64,000 bases of DNA from Cellulomonas fimi ATCC 484 (GTDB taxonomy: Bacteria > Actinomycetota > Actinomycetes > Actinomycetales > Cellulomonadaceae), in contig NC_015514.1 in NCBI RefSeq assembly GCF_000212695.1, positions 3,658,001 to 3,722,000 on the forward strand. The letters run 5' to 3'. Shown one piece after another: positions 41,743 through 50,537 of the stretch (the first letter of the stretch is position 1; each line of letters opens with the position of its first letter). The translations under genes and the position numbers were made by a program. The notes beneath the pieces were generated by a model. It did not search any database. It saw only the letters and a list, made by a program, of their open reading frames with translations, and was not told the origin of the DNA.

Positions 41743-43809
41743 TCATCGGAGGAACGCTGCTGCGACGCCCGAGTCGACCGGGACGTGCAGGCCCGTGGTC
41801 TGGACGAGGTCGGGGCCCGTCAGGGCGAAGACCGCCGCGGCGACGTGCTCCGGCAGGACCTCGCGCTTGAGCAGCGTGCGCTGCGCGTAGTACGCGCCGA
41901 GCTCGGACTCGGGCACGCCGTAGACGGCCGCGCGCTGCGCACCCCAGCCGCCCGCGAAGATGCCGGACCCGCGCACGACCCCGTCGGGGTTGACGCCGTT
42001 GACGCGGATGCCGTGCTCGCCGAGCTCGGCGGCGAGCAGCCGGACCTGGTGCGCCTGGTCGGCCTTGGTCGCGGAGTAGGCGATGTTGTTCGGGCCGGCG
42101 AACAGCGAGTTCTTCGACGCGATGTAGACGATGTCGCCGCCGAGCCCCTGCGCGATCATGGCGCGCGCGGCCTCGCGGGCGACGAGGAACGAGCCGCGGG
42201 CCATGACGTCGTGCTGCAGGTCCCAGTCCTTGGCCGTGGTCTCCAGCAGCGGCTTGGAGATCGACAGCCCGGCGTTGTTCACGACCAGGTCGACGCCGCC
42301 GAACGCCAGCACGGTCTCGCGGACGAGCGCCGCGACGGCCTGCTCCGAGGTCACGTCGGCCTCGACCGCGACGGCGACGTCGGGCCCGCCGAGCGCGTCC
42401 GCGACCTCCTGCGCCCCCGCCAGGTTGAGGTCGGCGATCACGACGCACGCCCCCTCGGCCGCGAGCCGCTCGGCGATGGCCCGTCCGATGCCGGACCCGG
42501 CGCCGGTGACGAGCGCGACGCGCGTGGCGAGCGGCTTGGGCGCGGGCATGCGCTGGAGCTTGGCCTCCTCGAGCGCCCAGTACTCGATGCGGAACTTCTC
42601 GGCCTCGTCGATGGGCCGGTAGGTCGAGATCGCCTCGGCCCCGCGCATGACGTTGATCGCGTTGACGTAGAACTCGCCGGCGACGCGCGCGGTCTGCTTG
42701 TCCTTGCCGAACGAGAACATCCCGACGCCGGGCACGAGCACGATCGCGGGGTCGGCACCGCGGATCGCCGGGCTGTCGGGGGTCGCGTGCCGGTCGTAGT
42801 ACGCCTGGTACGCCTGGCGGTACTCGGAGTGCAGCGAGCGCAGGCGCGCGACCACGTCCTCGACGGGTGCCGTCGCGGGCAGGTCGACCACGAGCGGCGA
42901 CACCTTGGTGCGCAGGAAATGGTCCGGGCAGGACGTGCCGAGCGCGGCCAGCGGCGCGAGCTTCTCGCGGGACAGGAGGTCGAGCACGACGTCGGAGTCC
43001 GTGAAGTGGCCGACCTGCGGGCGGTCGGCGGACGCCATCCCGCGGATCACGGGCGCGAGCGCGGCGGCCCGCTCCCGGCGCTCGGCCTCGGGCAGCGGCT
43101 CGAAGCCCGGGACGACCGCCCCGAACGGGTGGCCGCCCTCGGCGGCGAGCGCGCGCGTGCGCTCCTCGATGTACGCCTCGGCGGAACGGATGATCTCGAG
43201 CGACCGCTGCTCGGCCTCGGCCGACGTGTCTCCCCACGCGGTGATGCCGTGCCCGCCGAGCACGCAGCCGATGGCCTGCGGGTTCTTCGCCTGGATCTCG
43301 GCGATGTCGAGCCCGAGCTGGAACCCCGGCCGGCGCCACGGCACCCACACGACGGAGTCGCCGAAGATCTCGTGCGTGAGCTCCTCACCGTCGGCCGCGG
43401 TCGCGATCGCGATCCCTGCGTCGGGGTGCAGGTGGTCGACGTGCGCGGCGTCGACGAGCCCGTGCATCGCGGTGTCGATCGACGGCGCCGCGCCGCCCTT
43501 GCCGTGCAGGCAGTAGTCGAACGCCGCGACCATCTCGTCCTCGCGGTCCACGCCCGGGTAGACGTCGACGAGCGCGCGCAGCCGGTCGAGGCGGAGCACC
43601 GCGAGGTTCTTCGGCGTGAGCGTCCCCAGGTCGCCCCCGGAGCCCTTGACCCACAGGAGCTCGACGTCCTGGCCGGTCACGGGGTCGGTCGCGAGCCCCT
43701 TGGCGGAGGTGTTCCCGCCCGCGTAGTTGGTGACCCGCGGGTCGGAACCCAGGCGGTTCGAACGGGCGATCAGGTCGGCCGCGGCGTGGTGCGTCGTCGC
43801 GTCGGTCAT
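41743..43809 (-). CDS. Bifunctional rhamnulose-1-phosphate aldolase / lactaldehyde dehydrogenase
   Basis: Two-domain enzyme, 688 residues. The N-terminal class II aldolase (about 1-420) has zinc ligands in AHVDHLHPDAG and GGHGITAWGD and would cleave L-rhamnulose-1-phosphate to DHAP and L-lactaldehyde. The C-terminal SDR (about 425-688) has VTGAGSGIGRAI, NNAG and YSATK, and would oxidise lactaldehyde to lactate. This is the RhaEW fusion known in several bacteria. ATG 43809 follows a GGGGAG element and starts 5 bases after the rhaI stop; ATG 43827 is possible but would overlap rhaI. Confidence 0.93.
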   Translation of the reverse strand: MTDATTHHAAADLIARSNRLGSDPRVTNYAGGNTSAKGLATDPVTGQDVELLWVKGSGGDLGTLTPKNLAVLRLDRLRALVDVYPGVDREDEMVAAFDYCLHGKGGAAPSIDTAMHGLVDAAHVDHLHPDAGIAIATAADGEELTHEIFGDSVVWVPWRRPGFQLGLDIAEIQAKNPQAIGCVLGGHGITAWGDTSAEAEQRSLEIIRSAEAYIEERTRALAAEGGHPFGAVVPGFEPLPEAERRERAAALAPVIRGMASADRPQVGHFTDSDVVLDLLSREKLAPLAALGTSCPDHFLRTKVSPLVVDLPATAPVEDVVARLRSLHSEYRQAYQAYYDRHATPDSPAIRGADPAIVLVPGVGMFSFGKDKQTARVAGEFYVNAINVMRGAEAISTYRPIDEAEKFRIEYWALEEAKLQRMPAPKPLATRVALVTGAGSGIGRAIAERLAAEGACVVIADLNLAGAQEVADALGGPDVAVAVEADVTSEQAVAALVRETVLAFGGVDLVVNNAGLSISKPLLETTAKDWDLQHDVMARGSFLVAREAARAMIAQGLGGDIVYIASKNSLFAGPNNIAYSATKADQAHQVRLLAAELGEHGIRVNGVNPDGVVRGSGIFAGGWGAQRAAVYGVPESELGAYYAQRTLLKREVLPEHVAAAVFALTGPDLVQTTGLHVPVDSGVAAAFLR

Positions 43810-43814
43810 GGTGG

Positions 43815-44993
43815 TCAGGCTCCCCATCCGGCCTGCGTGCCACCGACACGCTCGGCCACGATCGTCTCGGCGTAGCCCGACCGCGCGTAGGCGGCGAGCG
43901 GGTCAGGGTCGAGGCCCTGCTCGACGCGCAGCTCCGCGAGCAGCGGCCGCACGTCGGTGTTGTAGGCGTCCATGAGCGCGCCGTTGGCCCCGAGCACGTC
44001 GCCCGAGGTCTGGGCGGCGAGCAGCGCGTCACGGTCGACGAGCAGCGCCTTGGCCGTCGCCTCCTGCACGTTCATGACGGACCGGATCTGGCCGGGGATC
44101 TTCGGCTCGATGTTGTGGCACTGGTCGAGCATGAAGTTGACGCCGCTGTCGGGCGCGAGCGCCCCGGCCTGGACGATCTCGTGCATGATCCGGAACAGCT
44201 GGAACGGGTCCGCGGCGCCGACCATGAGGTCGTCGTCGGCGTAGAACCGGCTGTTGAAGTCGAACGCGCCGAGCCGTCCCACGCGCAGCAGCTGCGCGAC
44301 GATGAACTCGATGTTGGTGCCCGGCGCGTGGTGGCCCGTGTCGAGGACGACCATGGCCCGCTCGCCGAGCGCGAGGCAGTGCAGCAGCGACGTCCCCCAG
44401 TCGGGGATGTCCATCGAGTAGAACGCGGGCTCGAAGAACTTGTACTCGAGGATCAGCCGGTGCTGCGGGTCGAGCGCCGCGTAGATCTCCTGCAGGGACT
44501 CCGCGAGCCGGTCCTGCCGCGCGCGGATCGAGTCCTGGCCGGGGTAGTTGAGCCCGTCGGGCAGCCACAGCTTGAGGTCCTGCGAGCCGGTCGCACGCAT
44601 GACGTCGATGCACTGCAGGTGGTGGCGCACGGCCTTGGCCCGCACCGCCGCGTCGGGGTGCGTCAGGGAGCCGAGCATGTACGCGTCGTCCTGGAACAGG
44701 TTCGAGTTGATCGCGCCGATGGTCACGCCGAGGTCCTTGGCGTGCCGTGCGAGCGCGTCGTAGTCGTCGACGAGGTCCCACGGGATGTGCAGGCTGACGC
44801 GCGGCGCGACACCCGTGTACCGGTGCACCTGGGCGGCGTCGGCGATCTTCTCGAACGGGTCGCGCGGGACGCCCTGCTGGGCGAACACCTTGAAGCGTGT
44901 GCCGGAGTTGCCGAACGCCCACGAGGGGAGCTCGATGCTCTGCTGGGCGAGGGCGCCGCGCGCGGCGGCGAGGGCCTCGGGGGTGGGGCTCAT
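43815..44993 (-). CDS. rhaI: L-rhamnose isomerase (RhaI type)
   Basis: Isomerises L-rhamnose to L-rhamnulose. The 392 residues match the Pseudomonas/actinobacterial RhaI form, not the E. coli RhaA form. Metal-binding stretches are LEYKFFEPAFYS (Glu), VLDTGHHAPGTN (Asp, His) and GAFDFNSRFYADDDLMVG (Asp residues). The ATG overlaps the mutarotase stop (ATGA). Second gene of the operon. Confidence 0.94.
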   Translation of the reverse strand: MSPTPEALAAARGALAQQSIELPSWAFGNSGTRFKVFAQQGVPRDPFEKIADAAQVHRYTGVAPRVSLHIPWDLVDDYDALARHAKDLGVTIGAINSNLFQDDAYMLGSLTHPDAAVRAKAVRHHLQCIDVMRATGSQDLKLWLPDGLNYPGQDSIRARQDRLAESLQEIYAALDPQHRLILEYKFFEPAFYSMDIPDWGTSLLHCLALGERAMVVLDTGHHAPGTNIEFIVAQLLRVGRLGAFDFNSRFYADDDLMVGAADPFQLFRIMHEIVQAGALAPDSGVNFMLDQCHNIEPKIPGQIRSVMNVQEATAKALLVDRDALLAAQTSGDVLGANGALMDAYNTDVRPLLAELRVEQGLDPDPLAAYARSGYAETIVAERVGGTQAGWGA

Positions 44994-45517
44994 GCGAGGT
45001 CCTCCAGGCGGGCGGGGTCGGTCGTGGTGGGGCGCGGTGCGGCGTCGTCGGGGGCGCCGTCCGCGGGGTCGGGGGTGGCGGCCGCGCGGCCGGAGGTGGC
45101 CGCCGTGCGGCCGGGGGCGGCCGTCGCGCGGCCGGGGGTGGCCGTCGTGCGGCCGGGAGCCGAGGTCGCGGGCTCGGTGGGCAGGCCGGCGGCGCGCAGC
45201 TGGTCCTCGAGGTGGAACACCTCGTCGAGCACCTGGAAGCCCTCGTCGGGGTTGCCGTCGGCGACGAAGAACTCCGCCATCTCGGCCTGCCAGCGCGGGT
45301 TGACCGCGGTGCGCGTCATGGCCTCCTGCGCGGCGGCGTAGTCGTCCGTCTCGAGGTGCCCGACGAGCAGGCCGTCGGGCGACAGGTACAGCGCGTAGTC
45401 CCGCCAGCCGGTGTCGCGCAGGGCCTCGAGCATCTCGGGCCACACGGCGGCGTGCCGGGCGCGGTACTCGTCGAGCCGGTCCGGTCGGACCCGGGAGACG
45501 AAGCAGACACGGGTCAT
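44990..45517 (-). CDS. rhaM: L-rhamnose mutarotase with a repetitive C-terminal tail
   Basis: Interconverts alpha- and beta-L-rhamnopyranose for the isomerase. The first about 105 residues are a complete RhaM: RVCFVSRVRPDRLDEYRARH carries Tyr18 and His22, and AVNPRWQAEMAEFF closes the dimer-forming ferredoxin fold. The 175-residue length is about 70 more than the family norm; the extra tail is built from four 7-residue PGRTxA-type units encoded by exact 21-bp tandem repeats. First gene of the rhamnose operon, starting at ATG 45517. Confidence 0.92.
   Translation of the reverse strand: MTRVCFVSRVRPDRLDEYRARHAAVWPEMLEALRDTGWRDYALYLSPDGLLVGHLETDDYAAAQEAMTRTAVNPRWQAEMAEFFVADGNPDEGFQVLDEVFHLEDQLRAAGLPTEPATSAPGRTTATPGRATAAPGRTAATSGRAAATPDPADGAPDDAAPRPTTTDPARLEDLA
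45074..45157 (-). repeat. Four 21-bp tandem repeats in the rhaM 3' end
   Basis: Units 45074-45094, 45095-45115, 45116-45136 and 45137-45157, each a variant of GGTGGCCGTCGTGCGGCCGG plus one base. They are in frame and give the Pro-Gly-Arg peptide repeat of the RhaM tail. Confidence 0.95.
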
Positions 45518-45542
45518 GGTCTGCCTCCGATCGTCGCGTCGT

Positions 45543-45593
45543 TGAAACGATTCATCGTCAGGAACTCTAGGAACCCGGCCGTCTCGGCGTCAA
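45543..45593 (-). promoter_or_regulatory. Rhamnose operon promoter with operator
   Basis: On the minus strand TTGACG (45588-45593) and TAGAGT (45564-45569) are 18 bp apart. The palindrome TGAAACGATTCA (45543-45554) lies just past the -10 box at the expected transcription start, 26 bases before the rhaM start. The matching site near the divergent LacI gene makes that LacI protein the likely binder. Confidence 0.72.
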
Positions 45594-45692
45594 CCCTTCC
45601 GCGCCGATTGGCTCGGTAAACCCTTTCCCGCGCCAGCGTACTGCGCCCTCGCCTGCCGCGGGCGGATCTCACCTGCATCCGACCAGGCACCT

Positions 45693-45704
45693 TGAATCGC
45701 TTCA
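45693..45704 (+). promoter_or_regulatory. Rhamnose-regulator operator near its own gene
   Basis: TGAATCGCTTCA, the same TGAAnCGnTTCA form as the rhaM site, 87 bases before the LacI start. TTGAAT inside it may act as a -35 box, so the regulator probably represses itself. Confidence 0.65.
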
Positions 45705-45791
45705 CTAGGCTGGTCCGCGGACGCGTCCCAGGGCGCCGTACCCCTGCCGGTTAGCATCGGCACGCGAAGACGCACGAGCGGAGGACCACGG

Positions 45792-46841
45792 ATGGCCACC
45801 ACGACCCGGGGGCGCGCGGAACGGCGGCCGTCGATCACCGACGTCGCCCGGCGCGCAGGGGTGAGCGTCGGCACCGTCTCCAACGTGCTCAACCGGCCCG
45901 ACCAGGTCACACCCGCCACGCGCGACCGCGTCCAGGCCGCGATCGACGAGCTGCAGTTCGTGCGCAACGCGTCCGCCCGCCAGCTCCGGGCAGGCACGAT
46001 CCAGACGGTCGGCGCGATCGTCCTCGACATCGCCAACCCGTTCTTCACCGAGGTCGCGCGCGGCGTCGAGGACCGGCTCGCGGCCGAGGACTACACGCTC
46101 ATGCTGTCGTCGTCGGACGAGGACCCCGAGCGCGAGTCGCGGTACCTGCGGCTGTTCGAGGAGCACGGCGTGCAGGGCGTCATGGTCACGCCGTCCGCGG
46201 GCTCGTTCGACGCGCTACTCGCGGTGCGCGACCGCGGCACCGACGTCGTTCTGCTCGACGCCACGTCGCCGTTCGACGACATCTCGTCGGTCGCGGTCGA
46301 CGACGTGCGGGGCGCCGCGCTCGCGATCGAGCACCTCGTCTCGCTCGGCCACCGCCGGATCGCCTTCCTCAACGGACCGCTGAGCATCCGCCAGTGCGCG
46401 GACCGGCGCGCCGGCGTCCTGCAGGCGCTCCTGGCGGCCGGCCTCGACCCCGAGCGCGTGCTCGTCGAGGTCACGATCGGCTCGCTCAACGCGGACGCGG
46501 GCGAGGAGGGCATCGCGCGCGTGCTCGACGAGCACCCCGACGACACGCCGACCGCGGTGTTCTGCGTCAACGACCTCGCGGCGCTCGGCGCCCTGCGCGG
46601 CCTGCGGGCGCGCGACGTCGCCGTGCCCGCCGGCATGGCGGTCGTCGGGTACGACGACGTGACGTTCGCGGCGATGCTGACGGTCCCGCTCACCTCGGTC
46701 CGGCAGCCCACGCACCAGCTCGGCTGGACGGCGGCGGACCTGCTGCTGCGCCAGCGGGCCGAGGGCGACCGCTTCCAGCACCAGCGGGTGCAGTTCCAGC
46801 CGGAGCTCGTCGTTCGGGGCTCGTCCGACCCGAACGCCTGA
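45792..46841 (+). CDS. LacI-family regulator, probable rhamnose repressor
   Basis: 349 residues: helix-turn-helix PSITDVARRAGVSVGTVSNV at about 13-32, hinge VRNASARQLRAG, sensor domain with LDIANPFFTEVARGVED, VGYDDVTFAAMLTVPLTSVRQ and C-terminal PELVVRGS. It diverges from rhaM with two TGAAnCGnTTCA palindromes between them, and a third, slightly degenerate copy precedes the next Gfo/Idh gene. An L-rhamnose-pathway sugar is the likely inducer. Functional assignment rests on position and these sites. Confidence 0.9.
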   Translation: MATTTRGRAERRPSITDVARRAGVSVGTVSNVLNRPDQVTPATRDRVQAAIDELQFVRNASARQLRAGTIQTVGAIVLDIANPFFTEVARGVEDRLAAEDYTLMLSSSDEDPERESRYLRLFEEHGVQGVMVTPSAGSFDALLAVRDRGTDVVLLDATSPFDDISSVAVDDVRGAALAIEHLVSLGHRRIAFLNGPLSIRQCADRRAGVLQALLAAGLDPERVLVEVTIGSLNADAGEEGIARVLDEHPDDTPTAVFCVNDLAALGALRGLRARDVAVPAGMAVVGYDDVTFAAMLTVPLTSVRQPTHQLGWTAADLLLRQRAEGDRFQHQRVQFQPELVVRGSSDPNA

Positions 46842-46851
46842 CACGTCCCCC

Positions 46852-46893
46852 TGGACAGGAGGCAAGCGCTTCCCCGTACAGTGAGACGATTCA
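46852..46893 (+). promoter_or_regulatory. Promoter with two different LacI-type sites before the second Gfo/Idh gene
   Basis: TGGACA (46852-46857) and TACAGT (46877-46882) are 19 bp apart. GGCAAGCGCTTCCC (46861-46874) fills the spacer and TGAGACGATTCA (46882-46893), one mismatch from the rhamnose site, starts at the last base of the -10 box. Two regulators could therefore act here. Confidence 0.65.
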
Positions 46894-46915
46894 ATCCGTT
46901 CGCGAAGGAGCGCAC

Positions 46916-48064
46916 GTGACCGAGGACCGGGCCGCTGCCGCGGCCGCACCGACCAGCGCGTCGCGCGTCGCGATCGTCGGCACCGGCGCCATCGCGCACG
47001 CCCACCAGCGCGTGCTCGACACCGACCCGGGCGTGCACGTCGTCGCCGTGGCGGACCCGAGCACGCAGGTGAGGGACGCCTTCGCGGACCAGTACGGCAT
47101 CCACGGCCGCTACGGCACGCTCGAGGAGCTGCTCGCCGCGCAGCCCGTGGACGTCGTGCACCTGTGCACCCCGCCCGGGCTGCACCGGGACCAGGCCGTC
47201 GCCGCGCTGCGGGCGGGCGCACACGTCGTCTGCGAGAAGCCGCCCGTGCTGTCGCTCGCGGAGCTCGACGAGGTGCTCGACGTCGCCCGCGAGGCCGGCC
47301 GCGAGTACGCCGTCGTCTTCCAGCAGCGCACCGGGACCGCCGCGGGCCACGTGCAGCGGCTGCTCGCCGACGGCGCGCTCGGGCGGCCGCTCGTCGGCAT
47401 CTGCCACACCCTGTGGTTCCGCCGGCAGGAGGACTACTACGCGGTGCCGTGGCGCGGGAAGTGGGCCACGGAGGGCGGCGGGCCGCTGCTGGGGCTCGGC
47501 ATCCACCAGCTCGACCTGCTCGGGTTCCTGCTCGGCGACTGGGCGGAGGTCGACGCGCGCGCGTTCCGGCTCGACCGCGAGGTCGAGACCGAGGACACCT
47601 CGACGGCCGTCGTGCGGTTCGCCAACGGGGCCGTCGTCTCGGTCGTGACGACCGCGCTCGCGCCGCGGCAGACGAGCTACGTGCGCGTCGACACGACGCT
47701 GGGCACGGTCGAGGTCGAGCACCTGTACGGGCACGACGCCCGGTCGTGGCGGCTGACGCCCGCACCCGCCGTCACCGGCGGCGCCCCCGAGCCCGCGCCC
47801 GACGCCTGGGCGCTGCCGGTCGACGACGAGCCGAGCGGGCACGCGCCCCTGCTGCGCGAGGTGTACGCCGCGCTGCGCACCGGTGCGCCGCTGCCGCCCG
47901 TCGCCGCGGACCCGCACCGCCCGCTCGAGCTCGTCACCGCGATCTACGCCTCCGCCGCGCTCGGCCGGCCCGTCACCCCGGCGGACCTCGCGCCCGGCAG
48001 CGACCTGCGCGGTGCGTTCCTGCACGGCGTCGAGGACCGGCGCGACGTCGGGGCGCCCGCGTGA
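46916..48064 (+). CDS. Gfo/Idh/MocA-family oxidoreductase (rhamnose/galactoside region)
   Basis: NAD(P)-dependent sugar dehydrogenase of 382 residues. Rossmann motif VAIVGTGAIAHAHQRV (GxGxxA form) at about 18-33, catalytic Lys in VVCEKPPVLSLAELDE, and the C-terminal sheet domain with GGPLLGLGIHQLDLLGFLLGD bearing the conserved His. The GTG at 46916 follows GAAGGAG. The upstream rhamnose-like operator and downstream GH42 suggest a role with rhamnogalacturonan side-chain sugars; the substrate is unknown. Confidence 0.9.
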   Translation: MTEDRAAAAAAPTSASRVAIVGTGAIAHAHQRVLDTDPGVHVVAVADPSTQVRDAFADQYGIHGRYGTLEELLAAQPVDVVHLCTPPGLHRDQAVAALRAGAHVVCEKPPVLSLAELDEVLDVAREAGREYAVVFQQRTGTAAGHVQRLLADGALGRPLVGICHTLWFRRQEDYYAVPWRGKWATEGGGPLLGLGIHQLDLLGFLLGDWAEVDARAFRLDREVETEDTSTAVVRFANGAVVSVVTTALAPRQTSYVRVDTTLGTVEVEHLYGHDARSWRLTPAPAVTGGAPEPAPDAWALPVDDEPSGHAPLLREVYAALRTGAPLPPVAADPHRPLELVTAIYASAALGRPVTPADLAPGSDLRGAFLHGVEDRRDVGAPA

Positions 48065-48186
48065 CGAGCGGCACCCGGCGCCCGGGGACCGACCGCCCGA
48101 CGAGCGCCGCCCGCGTCGCCCCGGCGCCGCTCGACCAGGACCCGCTCGGCGCGCCCACCGAGCCCACCGTCGTCCGCACCGCCTGA
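48061..48186 (+). CDS. Possible 41-residue small protein
   Basis: A GTG at 48061 overlaps the Gfo/Idh stop as GTGA and opens a 41-codon frame rich in Arg, Pro and Thr, ending PTEPTVVRTA. No recognised domain, and codon positions are as GC-rich as non-coding sequence, so it may be chance. The junction form, shared with eleven accepted gene pairs here, is the only support. Confidence 0.25.
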   Translation: MTSGTRRPGTDRPTSAARVAPAPLDQDPLGAPTEPTVVRTA

Positions 48187-48316
48187 CGGCCCGCGCCCTC
48201 GGCATGCGCCGCGCTCGGGCCCACCGCCACCCGACCGGGACGCCCCGCCCCGGCACCGCCCACCTCCGCTCCCCGCCGCACCCGGCGTGGACCCGCACCA
48301 CCAGCGAGGACACCCC

Positions 48317-50326
48317 ATGACGAACGCCCCCTGGCCGCTCGGCGTCGACGGCATCGCCTACGGCGGCGACTACAACCCGGAGCAGTGGCCGCTCGCGACG
48401 CGCGTCGAGGACGTCGAGCTCATGCAGCAGGCGGGCGTCACGCTCGTGAGCGTCGGCATCTTCTCGTGGGCGCAGCTCGAGCCCCGCGAGGGGGTGTTCG
48501 ACTTCGGCTGGCTCGACGACGTGCTCGACCGCCTCGCCGCGGCGGGCATCAAGGTCGCGCTCGCGACGGCGACGGCGAGCCCGCCCCCGTGGCTCACCCG
48601 CAAGCACCCCGAGCTGCTGCCGGAGCTCGCGGACGGGACCGTGCTGCACCCGGGCGGGCGGCAGGCGTACCGGGTGTCCGCGCCGCTGTGGCGCGAGTAC
48701 GCGGTCGCGATGACGCGCCGCATGGCGGAGCGGTACGGGAGCCACCCCGCGCTCGCGCTGTGGCACGTCGACAACGAGCTCGGCTGCCACGTGCCGCACG
48801 ACTTCTCGGACGACGCCGCCGCCGCGTTCCGCCGCTGGCTCGAGGCGCGCTACGGCACCGTCGAGGCGCTCAACGCCGCCTGGGGGACGGCGTTCTGGTC
48901 GCAGCGGTACGACGCGTTCGACGAGGTCCTGCCCCCGCGCACGGCCCCGACGTTCCCGAACCCGACGCAGCAGCTCGACTTCGCGCGGTACTCGTCCGAC
49001 GAGCTGCTCGTGCACTACCGGGCGCTGCGCGACGTGCTGCGGGAGGTCACGCCGCACGTGCCGACGACGACGAACCTCATGCTGTCGACCGCGACCAAGT
49101 GGATGGACTACTTCTCCTGGTCGGCGGACCTCGACGTCGTCGCGAACGACCACTACACGATCGCGTCGCGCCCGGACGCGCACGTCGAGCTCGCGCTCAG
49201 CGCGGACCTGTCGCGGGGCGTCGCGGGCGGGGGCCCGTGGATCCTCATGGAGCACTCGACGTCGGCGGTGAACTGGCAGCCGCGCAACCGCACGAAGCGG
49301 CCGGGCGAGATGCTGCGGCACTCGCTCGCGCACGTCGCGCACGGTGCCGACGCGGTCATGTTCTTCCAGTGGCGGCAGTCCGCGGCGGGCGCGGAGAAGT
49401 ACCACTCGGCGATGCTCCCGCACGCGGGGACGGACACCGACGTGTGGCGCGCGACGGTCGAGCTCGGCGACGCGTTGAGGGCGATCGGCGAGGTCAGGGG
49501 CTCGCGCGTCGAGTCGGAGGTCGCGCTCGTCTGGGACTACCCGGCGTGGTGGGGCGTCGAGCTCGACTCGCACCCGTCGGTCGACGTGACGTACCAGGAC
49601 CGGATGCTCGCGCACTACCGGGCGCTGTGGGAGCGGCACGTGCCGGTCGACGTCGTGCCGCCCTCCGCGGACCTGTCGCGCTACCGGCTGGTCGTCGTGC
49701 CCACGCTCTACCTGGTGTCCGACGAGGACGCCGCCAACGTCGCGGGCGCAGCCCGGGCGGGAGCGACGGTGCTCGTCACGTACTTCTCGGGGATCGTCGA
49801 CGAGGACGACCGGGTGCGGCTCGGCGGGTACCCGGGCGCCTTCCGGGACCTGCTCGGGGTGCGCACGGAGGAGTTCTGGGCGCTTCAGGAGGGCGAGACG
49901 GTCACGCTCGACGACGGCTCCGTCGCGGACGTGTGGTCGGAGAAGGTGCACGTCGCGCCCGGCACGGAGGTCGTCCGGACGTTCGCGGACGGCGACCTCG
50001 CGGGACTGCCGGCGGTCACGCGGCGCGCGGTGGGCGACGGGGCCGCCTGGTACCTCGCGACGCGTCTGGACGGTGCCGCCCTCGGGGCGCTCACGGAGCG
50101 GCTGCTCGTCGAGGCGGGTGTCTCGCCGGTGCTCGACGGGGTCCCGGCCGGGGTCGAGGTGGCGCGCCGCCGGGCCGCGGACGGGCGCTCGTGGCTGTTC
50201 GTCCTCAACCACACGGAGGCTCCCGTCGACCTGCCGCCGGGCGACGTCCTGGCCGGGCGGGTCGCGGACGGGCGCGTCCTCGGGGGCGGGTACGCGGTGC
50301 TGCGGGAGGCGTCGGACCGGACGTAG
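48317..50326 (+). CDS. GH42 beta-galactosidase
   Basis: Complete family 42 enzyme of 669 residues, cytoplasmic. Acid/base Glu154 is in WHVDNELGC and nucleophile Glu312 in WILMEHSTSAVNW. Three domains follow the family plan: TIM barrel to about 390, trimerisation domain (VALVWDYPAWWGVELDS onward), and a short C-terminal beta domain. Unlike the window's other GH42, the C-x-C-xx-C zinc cluster after NE is replaced by GCHVPHDFSDD. Relatives act on galacto-oligosaccharides from pectin or on beta-galactosides and alpha-arabinopyranosides. The upstream Gfo/Idh gene is 252 bases away. Confidence 0.94.
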   Translation: MTNAPWPLGVDGIAYGGDYNPEQWPLATRVEDVELMQQAGVTLVSVGIFSWAQLEPREGVFDFGWLDDVLDRLAAAGIKVALATATASPPPWLTRKHPELLPELADGTVLHPGGRQAYRVSAPLWREYAVAMTRRMAERYGSHPALALWHVDNELGCHVPHDFSDDAAAAFRRWLEARYGTVEALNAAWGTAFWSQRYDAFDEVLPPRTAPTFPNPTQQLDFARYSSDELLVHYRALRDVLREVTPHVPTTTNLMLSTATKWMDYFSWSADLDVVANDHYTIASRPDAHVELALSADLSRGVAGGGPWILMEHSTSAVNWQPRNRTKRPGEMLRHSLAHVAHGADAVMFFQWRQSAAGAEKYHSAMLPHAGTDTDVWRATVELGDALRAIGEVRGSRVESEVALVWDYPAWWGVELDSHPSVDVTYQDRMLAHYRALWERHVPVDVVPPSADLSRYRLVVVPTLYLVSDEDAANVAGAARAGATVLVTYFSGIVDEDDRVRLGGYPGAFRDLLGVRTEEFWALQEGETVTLDDGSVADVWSEKVHVAPGTEVVRTFADGDLAGLPAVTRRAVGDGAAWYLATRLDGAALGALTERLLVEAGVSPVLDGVPAGVEVARRRAADGRSWLFVLNHTEAPVDLPPGDVLAGRVADGRVLGGGYAVLREASDRT

Positions 50327-50537
50327 GTCCGTCCGGGCACGTGGGCAACGTCACGCGGGGCCGCGCGGGAGGTGCTCCGGCGCGGCCGGCAGGGGCGTCG
50401 GCGACCGTCGCGCGAGGTCACGGCTCCGGCGCGCCACCCCCATGTCACGGGCATGTCTGACTTTTCACCCGCTGTCCGGTGACGGTGACGGACGTACCGG
50501 TTGCAACTGGACGCATGTCCCAGTCAGGATTCGCGAC

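Noticed and set aside
45615..45628. GGTAAACCCTTTCC in the rhamnose intergenic region as another operator
   Set aside because: It lacks the central CG of the other sites and has no clear promoter relation, so it was not annotated.
46091..50212. A 1,373-codon open frame on the minus strand across the rhamnose regulator, Gfo/Idh and GH42
   Set aside because: It is an antisense shadow of three clear genes on the plus strand and shows no family motif.
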